From: Polyangium jinanense
Lineage (GTDB): Bacteria > Myxococcota > Polyangia > Polyangiales > Polyangiaceae
Reading direction: 5' to 3'
Length of the DNA stretch: 64,000 nucleotides
Assembly (NCBI RefSeq): GCF_028435365.1
Contig: NZ_JAGTJJ010000002.1
Location: 806,001 to 870,000 of the forward strand
Part shown: positions 43,856 to 52,277 of the stretch, piece after piece
Layout: every line of letters starts with the position of its first letter
How positions within the stretch are numbered: the stretch's first letter is position 1
Notes under the pieces: generated by a model
What the model saw: the letters and a program-made list of their open reading frames with translations, nothing else
Databases searched by the model: none
Told to the model about the DNA's origin: nothing
Translations under genes and position numbers: made by a program

Positions 43856-44668
43856 TCAGGGCGCCGGAAACGCCCCGGGCGGCGCGGCTGGCGGTGCGGC
43901 GAGCGGGGGTGCGGCGCCGGGCGGGGGCGGGGGAGGGGGCTCGCTCGGCGCGGGCTTGCGGGCGCGCTCGTCCTCGACCAGCTTCACGAGCTGTTTTTGC
44001 AGCGACATGCGCAGATCGATCCATTGCTCCTCGGCGTAGTCCTTGGGGCCCTTCGCGTAAATCGTCGCGTACGGCTCTCCGCGCGTATCCTCCTCGGAGA
44101 GGTGGCCGTAGAGGTAACCATTTCGCACATCCACGACGAATGCCTCGACGTACCCTTTCACCTGGGTATCGACGAACGGCACGAAGAAGATGGGCACGAG
44201 CAGCGAGACCGTGGCGACGAGGGGATTGACGCCCTGGTTGCGGTAGCCGTGGTCCACGATGACGAGCACGTCGGTGTTCGCGCGGGCCGCCAGCAAGCGG
44301 AGCTTCTTCAAGGAGATCTCGCGCGGCGGTTCGTAGGAATACCCGTTTCCATTCCCTTCGGAAAGCCGCCGCTGGCCGGTGACGAACAAGGACGGAATTC
44401 GATAGATGCTGGTGACGCCGGGCAGCTTGCCGAACACTTTCTCCAGGTCCTCGGCGACGTCCGGGTCGAGCGTGTAATAGGCGAGCCGGATCGCGCCGGG
44501 GGGCATCTGGGGCCGAGCTTCGAAGGCCTTGCGGATGTCCTCGTCGTCGATCTCGACCTCGCGATCCATCTCGAAACTGGTGTTTCGGGACGGCACGTAG
44601 CTGGCGCCGCAGCCCTCGAGGCCGGTGAGCGCGAGGGCGCAGAGAGCGAGAGGTGCGAGGCGACGCAT
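43856..44668 (-). CDS. Lipoprotein of unknown function
   Basis: 270 residues. The signal ends in GLEGC. The folded part (about 20-230) contains AIRLAYYTLDPDVAEDLEKV, YRIPSLFVTG, NTDVLVIVDHGY and PLVATVSLLVPIFFVPFVDT (a hydrophobic stretch that may cross or lie in a membrane), and then VDVRNGYLYGHL. A Pro-rich tail ends the protein. ATG 44668 has AAGGA upstream. Upstream of the small lipoprotein and on the same strand, so they may be one unit. I do not recognise the family. Confidence 0.75.
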   Translation of the reverse strand: MRRLAPLALCALALTGLEGCGASYVPSRNTSFEMDREVEIDDEDIRKAFEARPQMPPGAIRLAYYTLDPDVAEDLEKVFGKLPGVTSIYRIPSLFVTGQRRLSEGNGNGYSYEPPREISLKKLRLLAARANTDVLVIVDHGYRNQGVNPLVATVSLLVPIFFVPFVDTQVKGYVEAFVVDVRNGYLYGHLSEEDTRGEPYATIYAKGPKDYAEEQWIDLRMSLQKQLVKLVEDERARKPAPSEPPPPPPPGAAPPLAAPPAAPPGAFPAP

Positions 44669-44792
44669 CGGAAATCCTTTCGGTGGGCGGAGAACGGGGC
44701 CCGTCCGGCGAGCTTACACGTGCCTCCTCGCGAAGCGCTACGCCCTGATCCCCCTTCCGTTCCGCCGAAATTCATGCTCACCATGGGCAAGC

Positions 44793-45236
44793 ATGGCCGA
44801 AGCCCTGTCCGAACGTGGGCATTGGAAAGAGTCCTGGAAGACGGACGCCTGGGAGCTCCTCATGACGAGCCCTGCGCATGGCGTGTTTTTCACCCGCGTC
44901 TCCGGGCATGCGGACCTCGACTGCGCGCTCCACGTGATGCGCGCGTTCGACCGCCTCGCCGCGCTCACGCTGGGCGACATCGAGGTCTTCCACGACTGGG
45001 AGCACGTCACGGGCTACGACAGCATCGTGCGGCAGGAATTCGTGCGCTGGGCGCAGGAGCACCCGAAGCAGGGAGAGGCGCACATCCTGGTGAAGTCGCG
45101 TATCGTGGCGATGGGCGTTTCGGTCGCGAACGTCGCGCTTGGCGGCAGGCTCAAGGCGTATGCCGACCGCCCCAAGTTCGAGCGGGCCCGGACCGAGACG
45201 ATCGCCAGCAAGCGCAGGGCCTCGATTCCGGGCTAA
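44793..45236 (+). CDS. Hypothetical protein, possibly STAS/SpoIIAA-like
   Basis: 147 residues from ATG 44793. The sequence (WELLMTSPAHGVFFTRVSGH, VMRAFDRLAALTLGDIEVFH, HILVKSRIVAMGVSVANVAL) alternates strands and helices as in SpoIIAA-like STAS folds, but I have no motif to prove it. No signal. It lies alone between a divergent lipoprotein gene and the split gene to its right. Confidence 0.65.
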   Translation: MAEALSERGHWKESWKTDAWELLMTSPAHGVFFTRVSGHADLDCALHVMRAFDRLAALTLGDIEVFHDWEHVTGYDSIVRQEFVRWAQEHPKQGEAHILVKSRIVAMGVSVANVALGGRLKAYADRPKFERARTETIASKRRASIPG

Positions 45237-45244
45237 CGCGGTCG

Positions 45245-45421
45245 TCACCCCGTCTTCGTTTCCTCTTCGGGTTTTTTCTTCCCACCTGAATTCCGCTTCG
45301 CCAAACGCCTCATCCTCGCCTTCTCCGCGGCGTCGCTCACCGGCTTGCGGATCTGCTCGACGTGCTCCGCCGTCGCTTTGGTGCGCTCCAGCGCGCCGAG
45401 GACGAGCTCGACGGTACGGAC
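45245..45421 (-). other. In-frame open continuation beyond an amber stop
   Basis: Immediately after the TAG at 45422-45424 the same frame stays open for another 58 codons to a TGA at 45245-45247. It would encode VRTVELVLGALERTKATAEH..., a charged helical segment with the codon bias of real genes. It looks like the original C-terminus of the gene at 45422-46159. Confidence 0.6.
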
Positions 45422-46159
45422 CTAGGTCCGCATCCGTCGCCGCACTTCGGCGGCCGGAATCTCTTCTTTCGCCGCGGCCACGGCCGTCATCGATTTCTTC
45501 TGCTCCACCGCGCCGAGCGACGCGCCGACCGTGCCAATTTGAAGGACGAGATCGAGCGCCGAGACATTTGGGAGGACGCGGATCTGCTCGAGCACGCCGG
45601 AGAGCTCCTTCTTGGCGAGCTGCGCCATCTGCACGGCATTGCCTGCCTCGCTCTCGTAGGACGCCTTGACGACCTCGAGCCCCGTGGGCAGGAGCTTTTC
45701 ATGGGCGGCATCGATGGCCTCGGCGAGCGCGACATCCGGAGGATCCTGGCCGAGAAGGGCCTCCTTCGCGGCGCGCAGCCCGAAATGCAGGGCGCGCTGG
45801 AGGTGATCATGGCGGGAGTCGAGCGCTTTGGCCTGGTCGGAGAGGGCGCGCAAGGCCGTCTCCGCGGAGCTGCCCGCGCGCGCGTTCACGAGGGCGCCGT
45901 GATCCTCCTCCACGCGAGGCAGGAGGGGCGCGAGCTCGGCGATGCCGAGGAAGACGGGCTTCAAGGCGCCGGTCCATTGTTCGGTGATGGCGATCATCTC
46001 ACCGATGTCGAGGTCGTTCAGGAACTGCATGAGGTCACGTTCACGGGTCCCGATGTTCGCGCGCAACGTCGAGGTAATGTCGAGGATCGGGGTCCAGGTC
46101 GACGCCGATAAGCGATGTACACCGCGGCTAGCTCCTGCGACGTTGAAGACACCAGGCAT
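45422..46159 (-). CDS. Helical hypothetical protein interrupted by an in-frame amber codon
   Basis: 245 residues to the TAG, or 304 codons to the next stop if read through. It is predicted to be all helix (MQFLNDLDIGEMIAITEQWT, LRALSDQAKALDSRHDHLQR, AIDAAHEKLLPTGLEVVKAS). No signal or known motif. The TAG sits in the middle of a perfect 14-base palindrome (CGGACCTAGGTCCG). Either this is a nonsense pseudogene or the stop marks a real shortened C-terminus; a suppressor tRNA is a remote third option. The start is uncertain: ATG 46159 or an internal Met near 46030 (MQFLN). The 5' end abuts a truncated methyltransferase fragment. Confidence 0.55.
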   Translation of the reverse strand: MPGVFNVAGASRGVHRLSASTWTPILDITSTLRANIGTRERDLMQFLNDLDIGEMIAITEQWTGALKPVFLGIAELAPLLPRVEEDHGALVNARAGSSAETALRALSDQAKALDSRHDHLQRALHFGLRAAKEALLGQDPPDVALAEAIDAAHEKLLPTGLEVVKASYESEAGNAVQMAQLAKKELSGVLEQIRVLPNVSALDLVLQIGTVGASLGAVEQKKSMTAVAAAKEEIPAAEVRRRMRT

Positions 46160-46184
46160 TGAACAGTTATCGCTGTTCGGGCAG

Positions 46185-46613
46185 ATGGAGGCTCAATCGG
46201 ATTTCGACGCTGGCAAGATGTGCCGCAAGCCGTGGGCGTGGCTTTTGCGGCATGTGGTTGCGATTGACGTGACGGTGTGTCCCGGTGGCTTTGCCAAAGA
46301 CATGCTCGGAGAGGAGCGCGCTTTTCAATGGCGCGAAAAGAGGCGCTCGCTCCTCCGCGCGGAGATCGACGCACTGTGCTTCCGTGCATATGCTCTGCAG
46401 CGCGGCGACGTCGAGTACGTGCTGGATGCGCTCGACAAGGTGAGGGAGCGCGACGAACGTGAGCTCGGTACATACCGGACGAGAGCGCTGGTCCTCGACA
46501 TCTACGATCGCATGCAACGCGCCATCGACACCGGCGAACCTTACCAGACCCTGCTCGATCCGCCGCCCGCCGATCCCCGCGTCGCCCACCCACCGCGCGA
46601 GACGAAGAGCTGA
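46185..46613 (+). pseudogene. 3' remnant of a class I DNA methyltransferase (Eco57I/type IIG-like C-terminus)
   Basis: About 142 residues from ATG 46185. The text (FRAYALQRGDVEYVLDALDK, ELGTYRTRALVLDIYDRM, GEPYQTLLDPPPADPRV) resembles the end of large SAM-dependent DNA methyltransferases of restriction or phage-defence systems, where the target-recognition and C-terminal helices occur. The catalytic NPPY-containing part is missing; upstream DNA belongs to the antisense gene. So it is a cut-down remnant rather than a working enzyme. The family assignment is from memory of such C-termini and needs a search. Confidence 0.45.
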
Positions 46614-46918
46614 GGCTTTCCGAAGCGCTTTGCCTGGGAAAAGAAGGCGAAGGAGGGGCCTGCCCGCGCCCAGGCTATGGCCTGCCCTTCCATCGAGCTT
46701 CGCTGCGTCGACGGTAAGCGGAGCTCGCGCGTCGGCGTGAGCGACGAAATCCTGCTCTCGGCGCGACGGCCGCTCGGGCGCCCTGTCCGGAACGGGCACG
46801 CGCCGATCTGCGTGATCGGTGGCCCGTTTTTCCTATCCCTTCCCTCCTGCCGGGCGCCGGGGGGGACGGGAATCCTGGTTTGTCTCAGGCGCCCATCACC
46901 GATTTGGAGCAGAATGTC
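46614..46918. other. Intergenic region carrying dispersed repeat copy A
   Basis: About 305 bases between the methyltransferase remnant and the lipoprotein gene. Besides the repeat listed separately I see no gene. A GGGAATCCTGGTTTGTCTC string near 46867 is similar to one at 53760 before another gene. Confidence 0.35.
46730..46795 (+). repeat. Dispersed ~65 bp repeat, copy A
   Basis: Contains GCGACGAAATCCTGCTC and a GC-rich extension to CCCTGTCCGG. It matches copy B (49971-50036, opposite strand) with only a few substitutions and one indel. A shorter match is copy C at 53130-53154. Confidence 0.7.
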
Positions 46919-47473
46919 ATGTACAGGAAGATCGCGGTCGTCCTTCTCGCTGGCACCACCCCCGCCTGCTTGCTGATGATGCCACCCGGCATGGTATCCG
47001 AGGGGACGCCCGCGCAGAACCCGCTGGTCAGTGGTGCGCCGCTCGAAGCACGGAGCAAGGGCAAGATCGGGGTCGTCAGCGAGCCGGACTGCAACGTGTG
47101 GCCGTTCGAGGACACGATGACGGTCAAGGCGAGCGAGAGCGAGGTCTGCGTGACCGCGCTCCAGCACAAGGACGCACCGCCGGGATGGACCGGCGAGCCG
47201 ACCGCCAACAGCAGCGAGGGCTACAGCGTGTCGAGCGGCGCGGAGCGTGGCTACATCGACGCGCGCAAGACGCGCGCGTCGAAAGTCGGATCGTGCTTCA
47301 ACAAGGGATTCAACAAGCAAGTCGCGATCTGGGCATTCGAATACGAGGGCTGCACACCGAACAACGGGGTCCTGACCAAGGCGTCCCCATCCTTGCGCGT
47401 CGGCGACGCGTCGTGGACCTTCCCGGCGCCGGCCGCGACCGAGCCGGCGACCAGCGCCGCGGCGAAGCCGTGA
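46919..47473 (+). CDS. Secreted lipoprotein, unknown function
   Basis: 184 residues. The ATG at 46919 begins a lipoprotein signal (VVLLAGTTPAC). The mature protein has three further Cys and a beta-rich core (KIGVVSEPDCNVWPFEDTMT, SEVCVTALQHKD, VAIWAFEYEGCTPNNGVL). GGAG is ten bases upstream. It ends 78 bases before the membrane protein gene. Family not recognised. Confidence 0.7.
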   Translation: MYRKIAVVLLAGTTPACLLMMPPGMVSEGTPAQNPLVSGAPLEARSKGKIGVVSEPDCNVWPFEDTMTVKASESEVCVTALQHKDAPPGWTGEPTANSSEGYSVSSGAERGYIDARKTRASKVGSCFNKGFNKQVAIWAFEYEGCTPNNGVLTKASPSLRVGDASWTFPAPAATEPATSAAAKP

Positions 47474-47551
47474 TCACGCGCCCGCGGTCCTGCTCCTGCG
47501 TGTAACGTCCTTGACGCGGACGAGAGAATCGAGAGTATTTCCCCTCCCCAG

Positions 47552-48574
47552 ATGCCCGGCCGTCCTTACCGCGAGCCCGCTCCGATCGACCCCGGCCCCG
47601 CTCCGGAGCCGACAGCGGCGCTGGCCCGCCTCGGCAGCCTACGCTCCGTCCACGCCCCGCCGCCCCTCCACCGCGCCCTCCTCGGCCCGATCCTGATCGC
47701 GGGCCTCGTCGTCGGCGTGGGTGCCGCGGTGGGCGGGCCGCTCGCCATCGTGGCGCCCTTCGGGGCGGCCACGCTCGTCCTCCTCGCCTGGTCGCCGCTC
47801 CGCACCCGCGGCTTCTCGGCGGCGCTCCACGCCCACGGGCTTTTGATCACACAGGCGGGTGTGCGCCGGCCCGTCGCGTTCGAGGACGTGAACGAGGTGT
47901 GGTTCGAGATCGACCGGCTCCAGGGCCAGGCGGGAGCGAGTCTCCTGGCCATTCGTCTGGTCGATTTCGATGGCGAGGTCCACCGCTTGCCGCTCGGGGT
48001 CAGCGCCGCCGCTGCGCTCGCCGACGGCGTGCTGCGCGCCTGCTCGGGGCCGCTCCTCACCGAGGCACGACAGGCGCTCGCCGAAGGGGAGACGCTCACG
48101 TTCGGGCACATCCAGCTCGATCGGGCGGGGATCACCGTCGCCGGTGCACGGATCGCATGGCAAGAGGTCCGGCTCGCTGTCGTCCAGCGGGGCAAGGTCT
48201 ATCTCTATCGCCGGTGGCCGATCTTCTCCTGGCGCACGCTGAGCCTCGCCCGCATCCCCAACCCCACCGTGTTCGTCCGTCTGCTCATGGCGAGCGTGCC
48301 CAGGGTGCGCGTCGACGATCAGATCATCGTGCCCTTCGCCTCCGGGGACGAGGCGGTACGCGCCCAGGCAGCGGAGGCGGCGAAAGGAGGGGTCGAGCTC
48401 GGCCTGCAGAACATGCTCATCGGCGGCGTCTTTTTCCTCGCCGGGCTCGCCATTACCTGGGCCACCTACTCACGGCATGGCGACACATACATCCTCGCAT
48501 ACGGGCCCATCCTCTTCGGCGCCGTCCGCTTCTACCAGGGCCTCGCCGCGTACCGCTCCGGGCCTCGACGCTGA
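47552..48574 (+). CDS. Membrane protein with PH-like domains
   Basis: 340 residues. Hydrophobic segments occur at about 45-90 (ALLGPILIAGLVVGVGAAVG, LAIVAPFGAATLVLLAW) and 290-330 (LIGGVFFLAGLAITWATYS, YGPILFGAVRFY). Between them are repeated beta elements (SAALHAHGLLITQAGVRRPV, FEDVNEVWFEIDRL, GHIQLDRAGITVAGARIAW) that look like two PH-like domains, similar in plan to the protein at 14370-15245. It may be a DUF6585-type protein; not certain. ATG 47552 gives the full N-terminus. Confidence 0.7.
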   Translation: MPGRPYREPAPIDPGPAPEPTAALARLGSLRSVHAPPPLHRALLGPILIAGLVVGVGAAVGGPLAIVAPFGAATLVLLAWSPLRTRGFSAALHAHGLLITQAGVRRPVAFEDVNEVWFEIDRLQGQAGASLLAIRLVDFDGEVHRLPLGVSAAAALADGVLRACSGPLLTEARQALAEGETLTFGHIQLDRAGITVAGARIAWQEVRLAVVQRGKVYLYRRWPIFSWRTLSLARIPNPTVFVRLLMASVPRVRVDDQIIVPFASGDEAVRAQAAEAAKGGVELGLQNMLIGGVFFLAGLAITWATYSRHGDTYILAYGPILFGAVRFYQGLAAYRSGPRR

Positions 48575-48660
48575 ATGCAGCCGCAGAACGCCCTCCATGC
48601 AGCCGCCCTTGGAGCGCCTGGGAAGCGAGGGAACGTGCTCCTCGCGGCGCCGGGGCGCGG

Positions 48661-49944
48661 TCAACGCTCCACCGCGCCGATATCCGGGTTCGTCCGGGGC
48701 TTCGCCCAGAAATCCAGGGGAGGGGCCTTTGCGGGATCCGCCTTGTCGAGGAGCGGCGACCCTTCCCCGGGGGCGGGCGGGACCGAGGCGGTGAGCAGCG
48801 GATCGGCGGTCACGTAACCGGGCCCTGGGACCGCGCTCCCGGCATAGTTGGTGGTATTGCCGGAGAGCGCGTTGTTGCCGAAGGTCGCGGCGGTGCCGGC
48901 ATACAGGTCCACGCCCACGTCGTTGCCGCGGATGAGGTTGTTGAAATAGCCGAGCTCGAGTGTCTGCAGGAAGAAGTAGGTATTGATCCCGGTGCCGTTG
49001 TTCGTGATCGTGTTGTTCGTGAGCGACACGCGGGTCACCTTGCCGGAATTGCTGCAGCACGTGGTGGCCACGATCTCGGCGCCGATCGCGGAGTCGTGCA
49101 GGTAGCTGTTGGTCACTTTCGCCACGACGCCCATTCCGGTGGTGCCGTCGCTTTGCACGCGCAGCGCCCCCTGCTGGGCGCTCGAGATGTCGCAGCCATC
49201 GACGGTCACGGTCTCGTGGACAGCGCTTTGGACGATGACGATGTCGAGGCCAGGCGTGGTCATCCCCTGCAGGGTGCAGGCCCGGATCACGACCGGCGGG
49301 TACGCGGTCACCCTCAGCCCGTCCGTGACCGTGATCCCCTCGAAGACGAGCCCCTCGCCGTCGGGCGTGAGCCCCGCGCCGACCTTGACGTGACCCTGGA
49401 GGGTGACCTTGTCCGCGGCGGCGCCGCGGATCGTGAGGAGCGAAGTATGGAGGTTATCGATGGTGACGTCCTCGGTGTACGTCCCGGGTTTGACGCAGAT
49501 CGTCCCGCCGAGCTGCTCGAGCGCGCTCACCGCGGACTGGATGGTCGCATAGTCGCCGGGCACGGATACGCCGTCGCAGGTGAACTCGCATTCGCCCGCG
49601 ACGCAGGCCTGATCGGCGCGGCACGTGGGGTCGGGGCACGCGCCGCCCTGTCCGCCGCCCTCGCCGCCCTGTCCGCCGCCCTCGCCGCCCTGTCCGCCGC
49701 CCTCGCCGCCCTGTCCGCCGCCCTCGCCGCCCTGTCCGCCGCCCTCGCCGCCCTGTCCGCCGCCCTCGCCGCCCTGTCCCCCGGCGCCGCCGCTCCCGAC
49801 AGGCGGGGTCATGCCTCCAGAGCCACCCGTGCCCGTGCCTCCGGAGCCGCCCGCGCCGGTGGTCCCCTTCCCGGGATCGTTCGAGCATGCGCCTGCCCAA
49901 AGCCCCAATGCAACCACAACGAGCGCACGTGTCTTCACCGTCAT
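48661..49944 (-). CDS. Lipoprotein with a Gly/Gln/Glu repeat linker and right-handed beta-helix
   Basis: 427 residues. The signal ends in LWAGAC. A Gly-rich linker contains six units of GEGGGQG encoded by 21-base repeats. A short Cys module follows (CPDPTCRADQACVAGECEFTC). The C-terminal ~280 residues are a parallel beta-helix with right-handed coil periodicity (GDYATIQSAV, GGTICVKPGTYTED, VTNSYLHDSA, SLTNNTITNNGTGINTY, GNNALSGNTTNYAG). Such folds often bind or cleave polysaccharides, but no catalytic residues can be assigned. ATG 49944 is the most likely start. Confidence 0.8.
   Translation of the reverse strand: MTVKTRALVVVALGLWAGACSNDPGKGTTGAGGSGGTGTGGSGGMTPPVGSGGAGGQGGEGGGQGGEGGGQGGEGGGQGGEGGGQGGEGGGQGGEGGGQGGACPDPTCRADQACVAGECEFTCDGVSVPGDYATIQSAVSALEQLGGTICVKPGTYTEDVTIDNLHTSLLTIRGAAADKVTLQGHVKVGAGLTPDGEGLVFEGITVTDGLRVTAYPPVVIRACTLQGMTTPGLDIVIVQSAVHETVTVDGCDISSAQQGALRVQSDGTTGMGVVAKVTNSYLHDSAIGAEIVATTCCSNSGKVTRVSLTNNTITNNGTGINTYFFLQTLELGYFNNLIRGNDVGVDLYAGTAATFGNNALSGNTTNYAGSAVPGPGYVTADPLLTASVPPAPGEGSPLLDKADPAKAPPLDFWAKPRTNPDIGAVER
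49642..49779. repeat. Tandem array of a 21 bp coding repeat (six copies plus a partial)
   Basis: Unit GCCGCCCTGTCCGCCGCCCT (first 20 of 21 bases) repeats with 21-base period from 49642 to 49767, then a partial copy. It encodes the seven-residue unit of the leftward lipoprotein's linker. Copy number is in-frame variable in principle. Confidence 0.9.
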
Positions 49945-49970
49945 TCTCCGTCGCAATGTCCTCAACACCT

Positions 49971-50036
49971 CCGTTCGGACAGGGACCCCGGGCGGCCGTC
50001 GCGCCGGGAGCAGGATTTCGTCGCTCGCGCCGGCGG
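49971..50036 (-). repeat. Dispersed ~65 bp repeat, copy B
   Basis: Reverse-complement orientation relative to copy A. Contains GAGCAGGATTTCGTCGCTC and GCGGCCGTCGCGCC. It lies between the lipoprotein start at 49944 and the rightward small lipoprotein at 50109. Confidence 0.7.
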
Positions 50037-50108
50037 CGGTGACGCGGTTCACCCTGAGCGCTGCTTGACCTTTTCCGATCTCCCGAGGTGCAATCCTGGG
50101 TACCCCCC

Positions 50109-50366
50109 ATGAAGCGGAACATCCTCGGGCCGATCCTCCCTTTGCTACCAGCGATCGGGCTTGGCGCGGGCTGCTCCAGCTTGACCCTCAGCGGGTCCTT
50201 CGACGAGACGCGCAGCACCGGGCCGGCCGTGCAGGTGACCGATATCCACGGGGGAACCAGAACCGCGCAATGCCCCTCGCGAGAGGCGCCGGCCTCGTGC
50301 CCCTTCCACGATATCCGCTGCCGTTTCGACGACCGGGGCTGCGAGATCTGCGTCTGTGAACAGTGA
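50109..50366 (+). CDS. Small Cys-rich lipoprotein
   Basis: 85 residues. The signal ends in GLGAGC. The C-terminal 30 residues hold six Cys (CPSREAPASC, CRFDDRGCEICVC), which suggests a small disulfide-knotted domain. ATG 50109 is used; no good ribosome binding site. It converges on the kinase gene. Not recognised. Confidence 0.65.
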   Translation: MKRNILGPILPLLPAIGLGAGCSSLTLSGSFDETRSTGPAVQVTDIHGGTRTAQCPSREAPASCPFHDIRCRFDDRGCEICVCEQ

Positions 50367-50384
50367 CGACGGTCGATCGCGCGT

Positions 50385-52277
50385 TCACCGCGCGGAGGCG
50401 CATTTGGGGTGCAGACTGGCGACCCACCACGCCGCGCGCGTCTCACGATCTTGCCCGGGGACGACGTCGTTCCCAGGGCCGACGAGAGCGCTGGCGACGA
50501 CCCGCGCACGCGCGCAGTCGCCCGCCCGAGCGAAGCAGGTCATCAGGCCCGACCGGGCGCCAGCTACGGTGCTTGGCGTCGGCGCCGTCGAACCGCGCTC
50601 GCCGATGGCTTGTTCGAGTTGCGCGGCGAGCTGCTCGCAGTGCGCGACCGTGTAGGGCGCTAGAGTCGCCTGCATCGACACGGCGAGCACGCGCTCTTCG
50701 GCGGAGGCCCGGCTCGTGTCGTCCGCGGGGCAGTATTGCAACCTCAACCGCTTCACCGTTTCATCGTCGTTGCCGGCGGCGCGCATGCGCTGCGCGCCTT
50801 GCTCGCATTTGCCGGCGCGCATCTCGCACAAGGCGCGCGTCTGGGTCGTGTAGCTGGCGAGCGCCGGGTCGAGCTTCTCGGCCCGCTCGATGAGCTCCAG
50901 GCACTCTTTGCCGTTCAGCCCGCGGTAGAACCCCAACGTCGCCTTCTGCAAAAGCTTGAAGGCCTCCTCCCTGTCGCTGCCCGACGCGCGAGGCGCGCCG
51001 GAACCGGCTGCCGGAGCGATCATCGCCGCAAAGCGCGCGCTCGCGGGCGGGACGCGCGGTGAGCGCACCGGCGGCTGCGGAGAAGAGGCCGGCGCCGCCG
51101 TGAGCGTGGAAGACGCTTCGGGCGCTGCCACGCTCGGCGCGGACGCGGCGGTGTGCTCGGTCGTATCGACGTCGTTTCCAGGGGCGGTGCTCGTGGGTAT
51201 CGGGCGATCGCGCCACGAGCCGGCCGCGGCGAGCGTCGCGAGGGCGACGCCGACGAGCGCGAAGGAGACCACGCGTGCCCGTCCCGGATCGGCCACGGGA
51301 CGCGCTTCGAGCGAGGCAACGAGCGCCGCGACCAGCGCCTCCACGTCGCGGTGGCGGGCGGCAGGGTCGATCGCGATCGCGCGGGCAAGGGCTTCCCACA
51401 ACGCAGGCTCCGGGCCGGCGCTCCCCCACCGCTCGCGGCCGAGGCGCGCGAGCTCCGCGGCCGCCGTGCCCGCCTCCGGACGTTCGCCCGTGAGCGCTTC
51501 GACCAGACAGAGCCCGAGCGCGAACTGATCGACCGCCGGGCCCACCTCGCCGTCGCGCTGCTCGGGCGCCATGTACGCCCGCGTGCCGGCCAGGCAGGCT
51601 CGTTGATCCGCGCTCACCGCGAGCCCGAAATCGGCGACGCGCACGCGCCCGTCCTCGCCGAGCAGGAGGTTCGCGGGCTTGATGTCGCGGTGCGTGAGGC
51701 CCGCCGCGTGAATGGCGGCGAGGCCACGGCCGGCCTGCACGTAGGCCTCGACGCGCTTGCGGAAGCCGGCCGCGCCCTCCGGCCAGGCCTTGTCGAGCGT
51801 CGCCCCCTCGACGTACTCGGCCGCGAGGAAGACGGCGCCGCCCTCGACGCCGACGTCGAACACGGTGAGCACGTTGGGGTGCGTGACCTTCGCGAGCGCG
51901 CGCGCCTCCGCCGCGAGCCGCTCGGCGGCGCCGGCCTGGTCCGGCCGCGTCAGCTTGAGCGCCACGCGGCGCCCGAGCGCCGGATCCCAGCCCACGTACA
52001 CGACCCCCATGCCGCCCGCGCCGACGACCCCGCGGATCTCGTAGCGACCGAGGCTCCGAGCTTCGTGCGACGGGCGGGGCTCCTCCGCGTGGTGCTCGCT
52101 CGCCGCCCCGCCGTGGCGGACGCCGAGCACGCGCCCCAGCGCGACGAGGGCGCGGCGGCAGGCGGCGCAGCCGTCGAGGTGACGCTCGAACGCGTCGCGC
52201 TCGGGCGCGTCGGCATGCCCTTCGATGAATTCGCAGAGGGCCTCGGTATCGGGGCAGGACGCGGGCGGCGGGCTCAT
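50385..52277 (-). CDS. Membrane Ser/Thr kinase fused to an anti-sigma-type zinc finger
   Basis: 630 residues. An N-terminal zf-HC2/ZAS-like motif has H33, C37 and C40 (HLDGCAAC), the mark of zinc-binding anti-sigma factors. The kinase domain follows (about 79-340): GAGGMG (87-92), VALKL (K108), HRDIKPAN (196-203), DFG (216-218) and MAPEQ. A membrane helix is at about 355-375 (VVSFALVGVALATLAAAGSW). The external part is Pro/Ser-rich and then helical (TPR-like) with several Cys. The start ATG 52277 overlaps the sigma stop (ATGA). The simplest reading is an anti-sigma that holds the adjacent ECF sigma and whose hold is controlled by its own kinase. Confidence 0.88.
   Translation of the reverse strand: MSPPPASCPDTEALCEFIEGHADAPERDAFERHLDGCAACRRALVALGRVLGVRHGGAASEHHAEEPRPSHEARSLGRYEIRGVVGAGGMGVVYVGWDPALGRRVALKLTRPDQAGAAERLAAEARALAKVTHPNVLTVFDVGVEGGAVFLAAEYVEGATLDKAWPEGAAGFRKRVEAYVQAGRGLAAIHAAGLTHRDIKPANLLLGEDGRVRVADFGLAVSADQRACLAGTRAYMAPEQRDGEVGPAVDQFALGLCLVEALTGERPEAGTAAAELARLGRERWGSAGPEPALWEALARAIAIDPAARHRDVEALVAALVASLEARPVADPGRARVVSFALVGVALATLAAAGSWRDRPIPTSTAPGNDVDTTEHTAASAPSVAAPEASSTLTAAPASSPQPPVRSPRVPPASARFAAMIAPAAGSGAPRASGSDREEAFKLLQKATLGFYRGLNGKECLELIERAEKLDPALASYTTQTRALCEMRAGKCEQGAQRMRAAGNDDETVKRLRLQYCPADDTSRASAEERVLAVSMQATLAPYTVAHCEQLAAQLEQAIGERGSTAPTPSTVAGARSGLMTCFARAGDCARARVVASALVGPGNDVVPGQDRETRAAWWVASLHPKCASAR

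Noticed and set aside
48470..49060. 196-codon leftward frame overlapping the end of the beta-helix gene
   Set aside because: Shadow of the beta-helix gene and its neighbour; Arg-rich with no motif.
49642..49779. 21-base tandem repeat as a possible origin iteron array
   Set aside because: It encodes the Gly-rich linker of a lipoprotein in frame, and no replication gene or AT-rich region is near.
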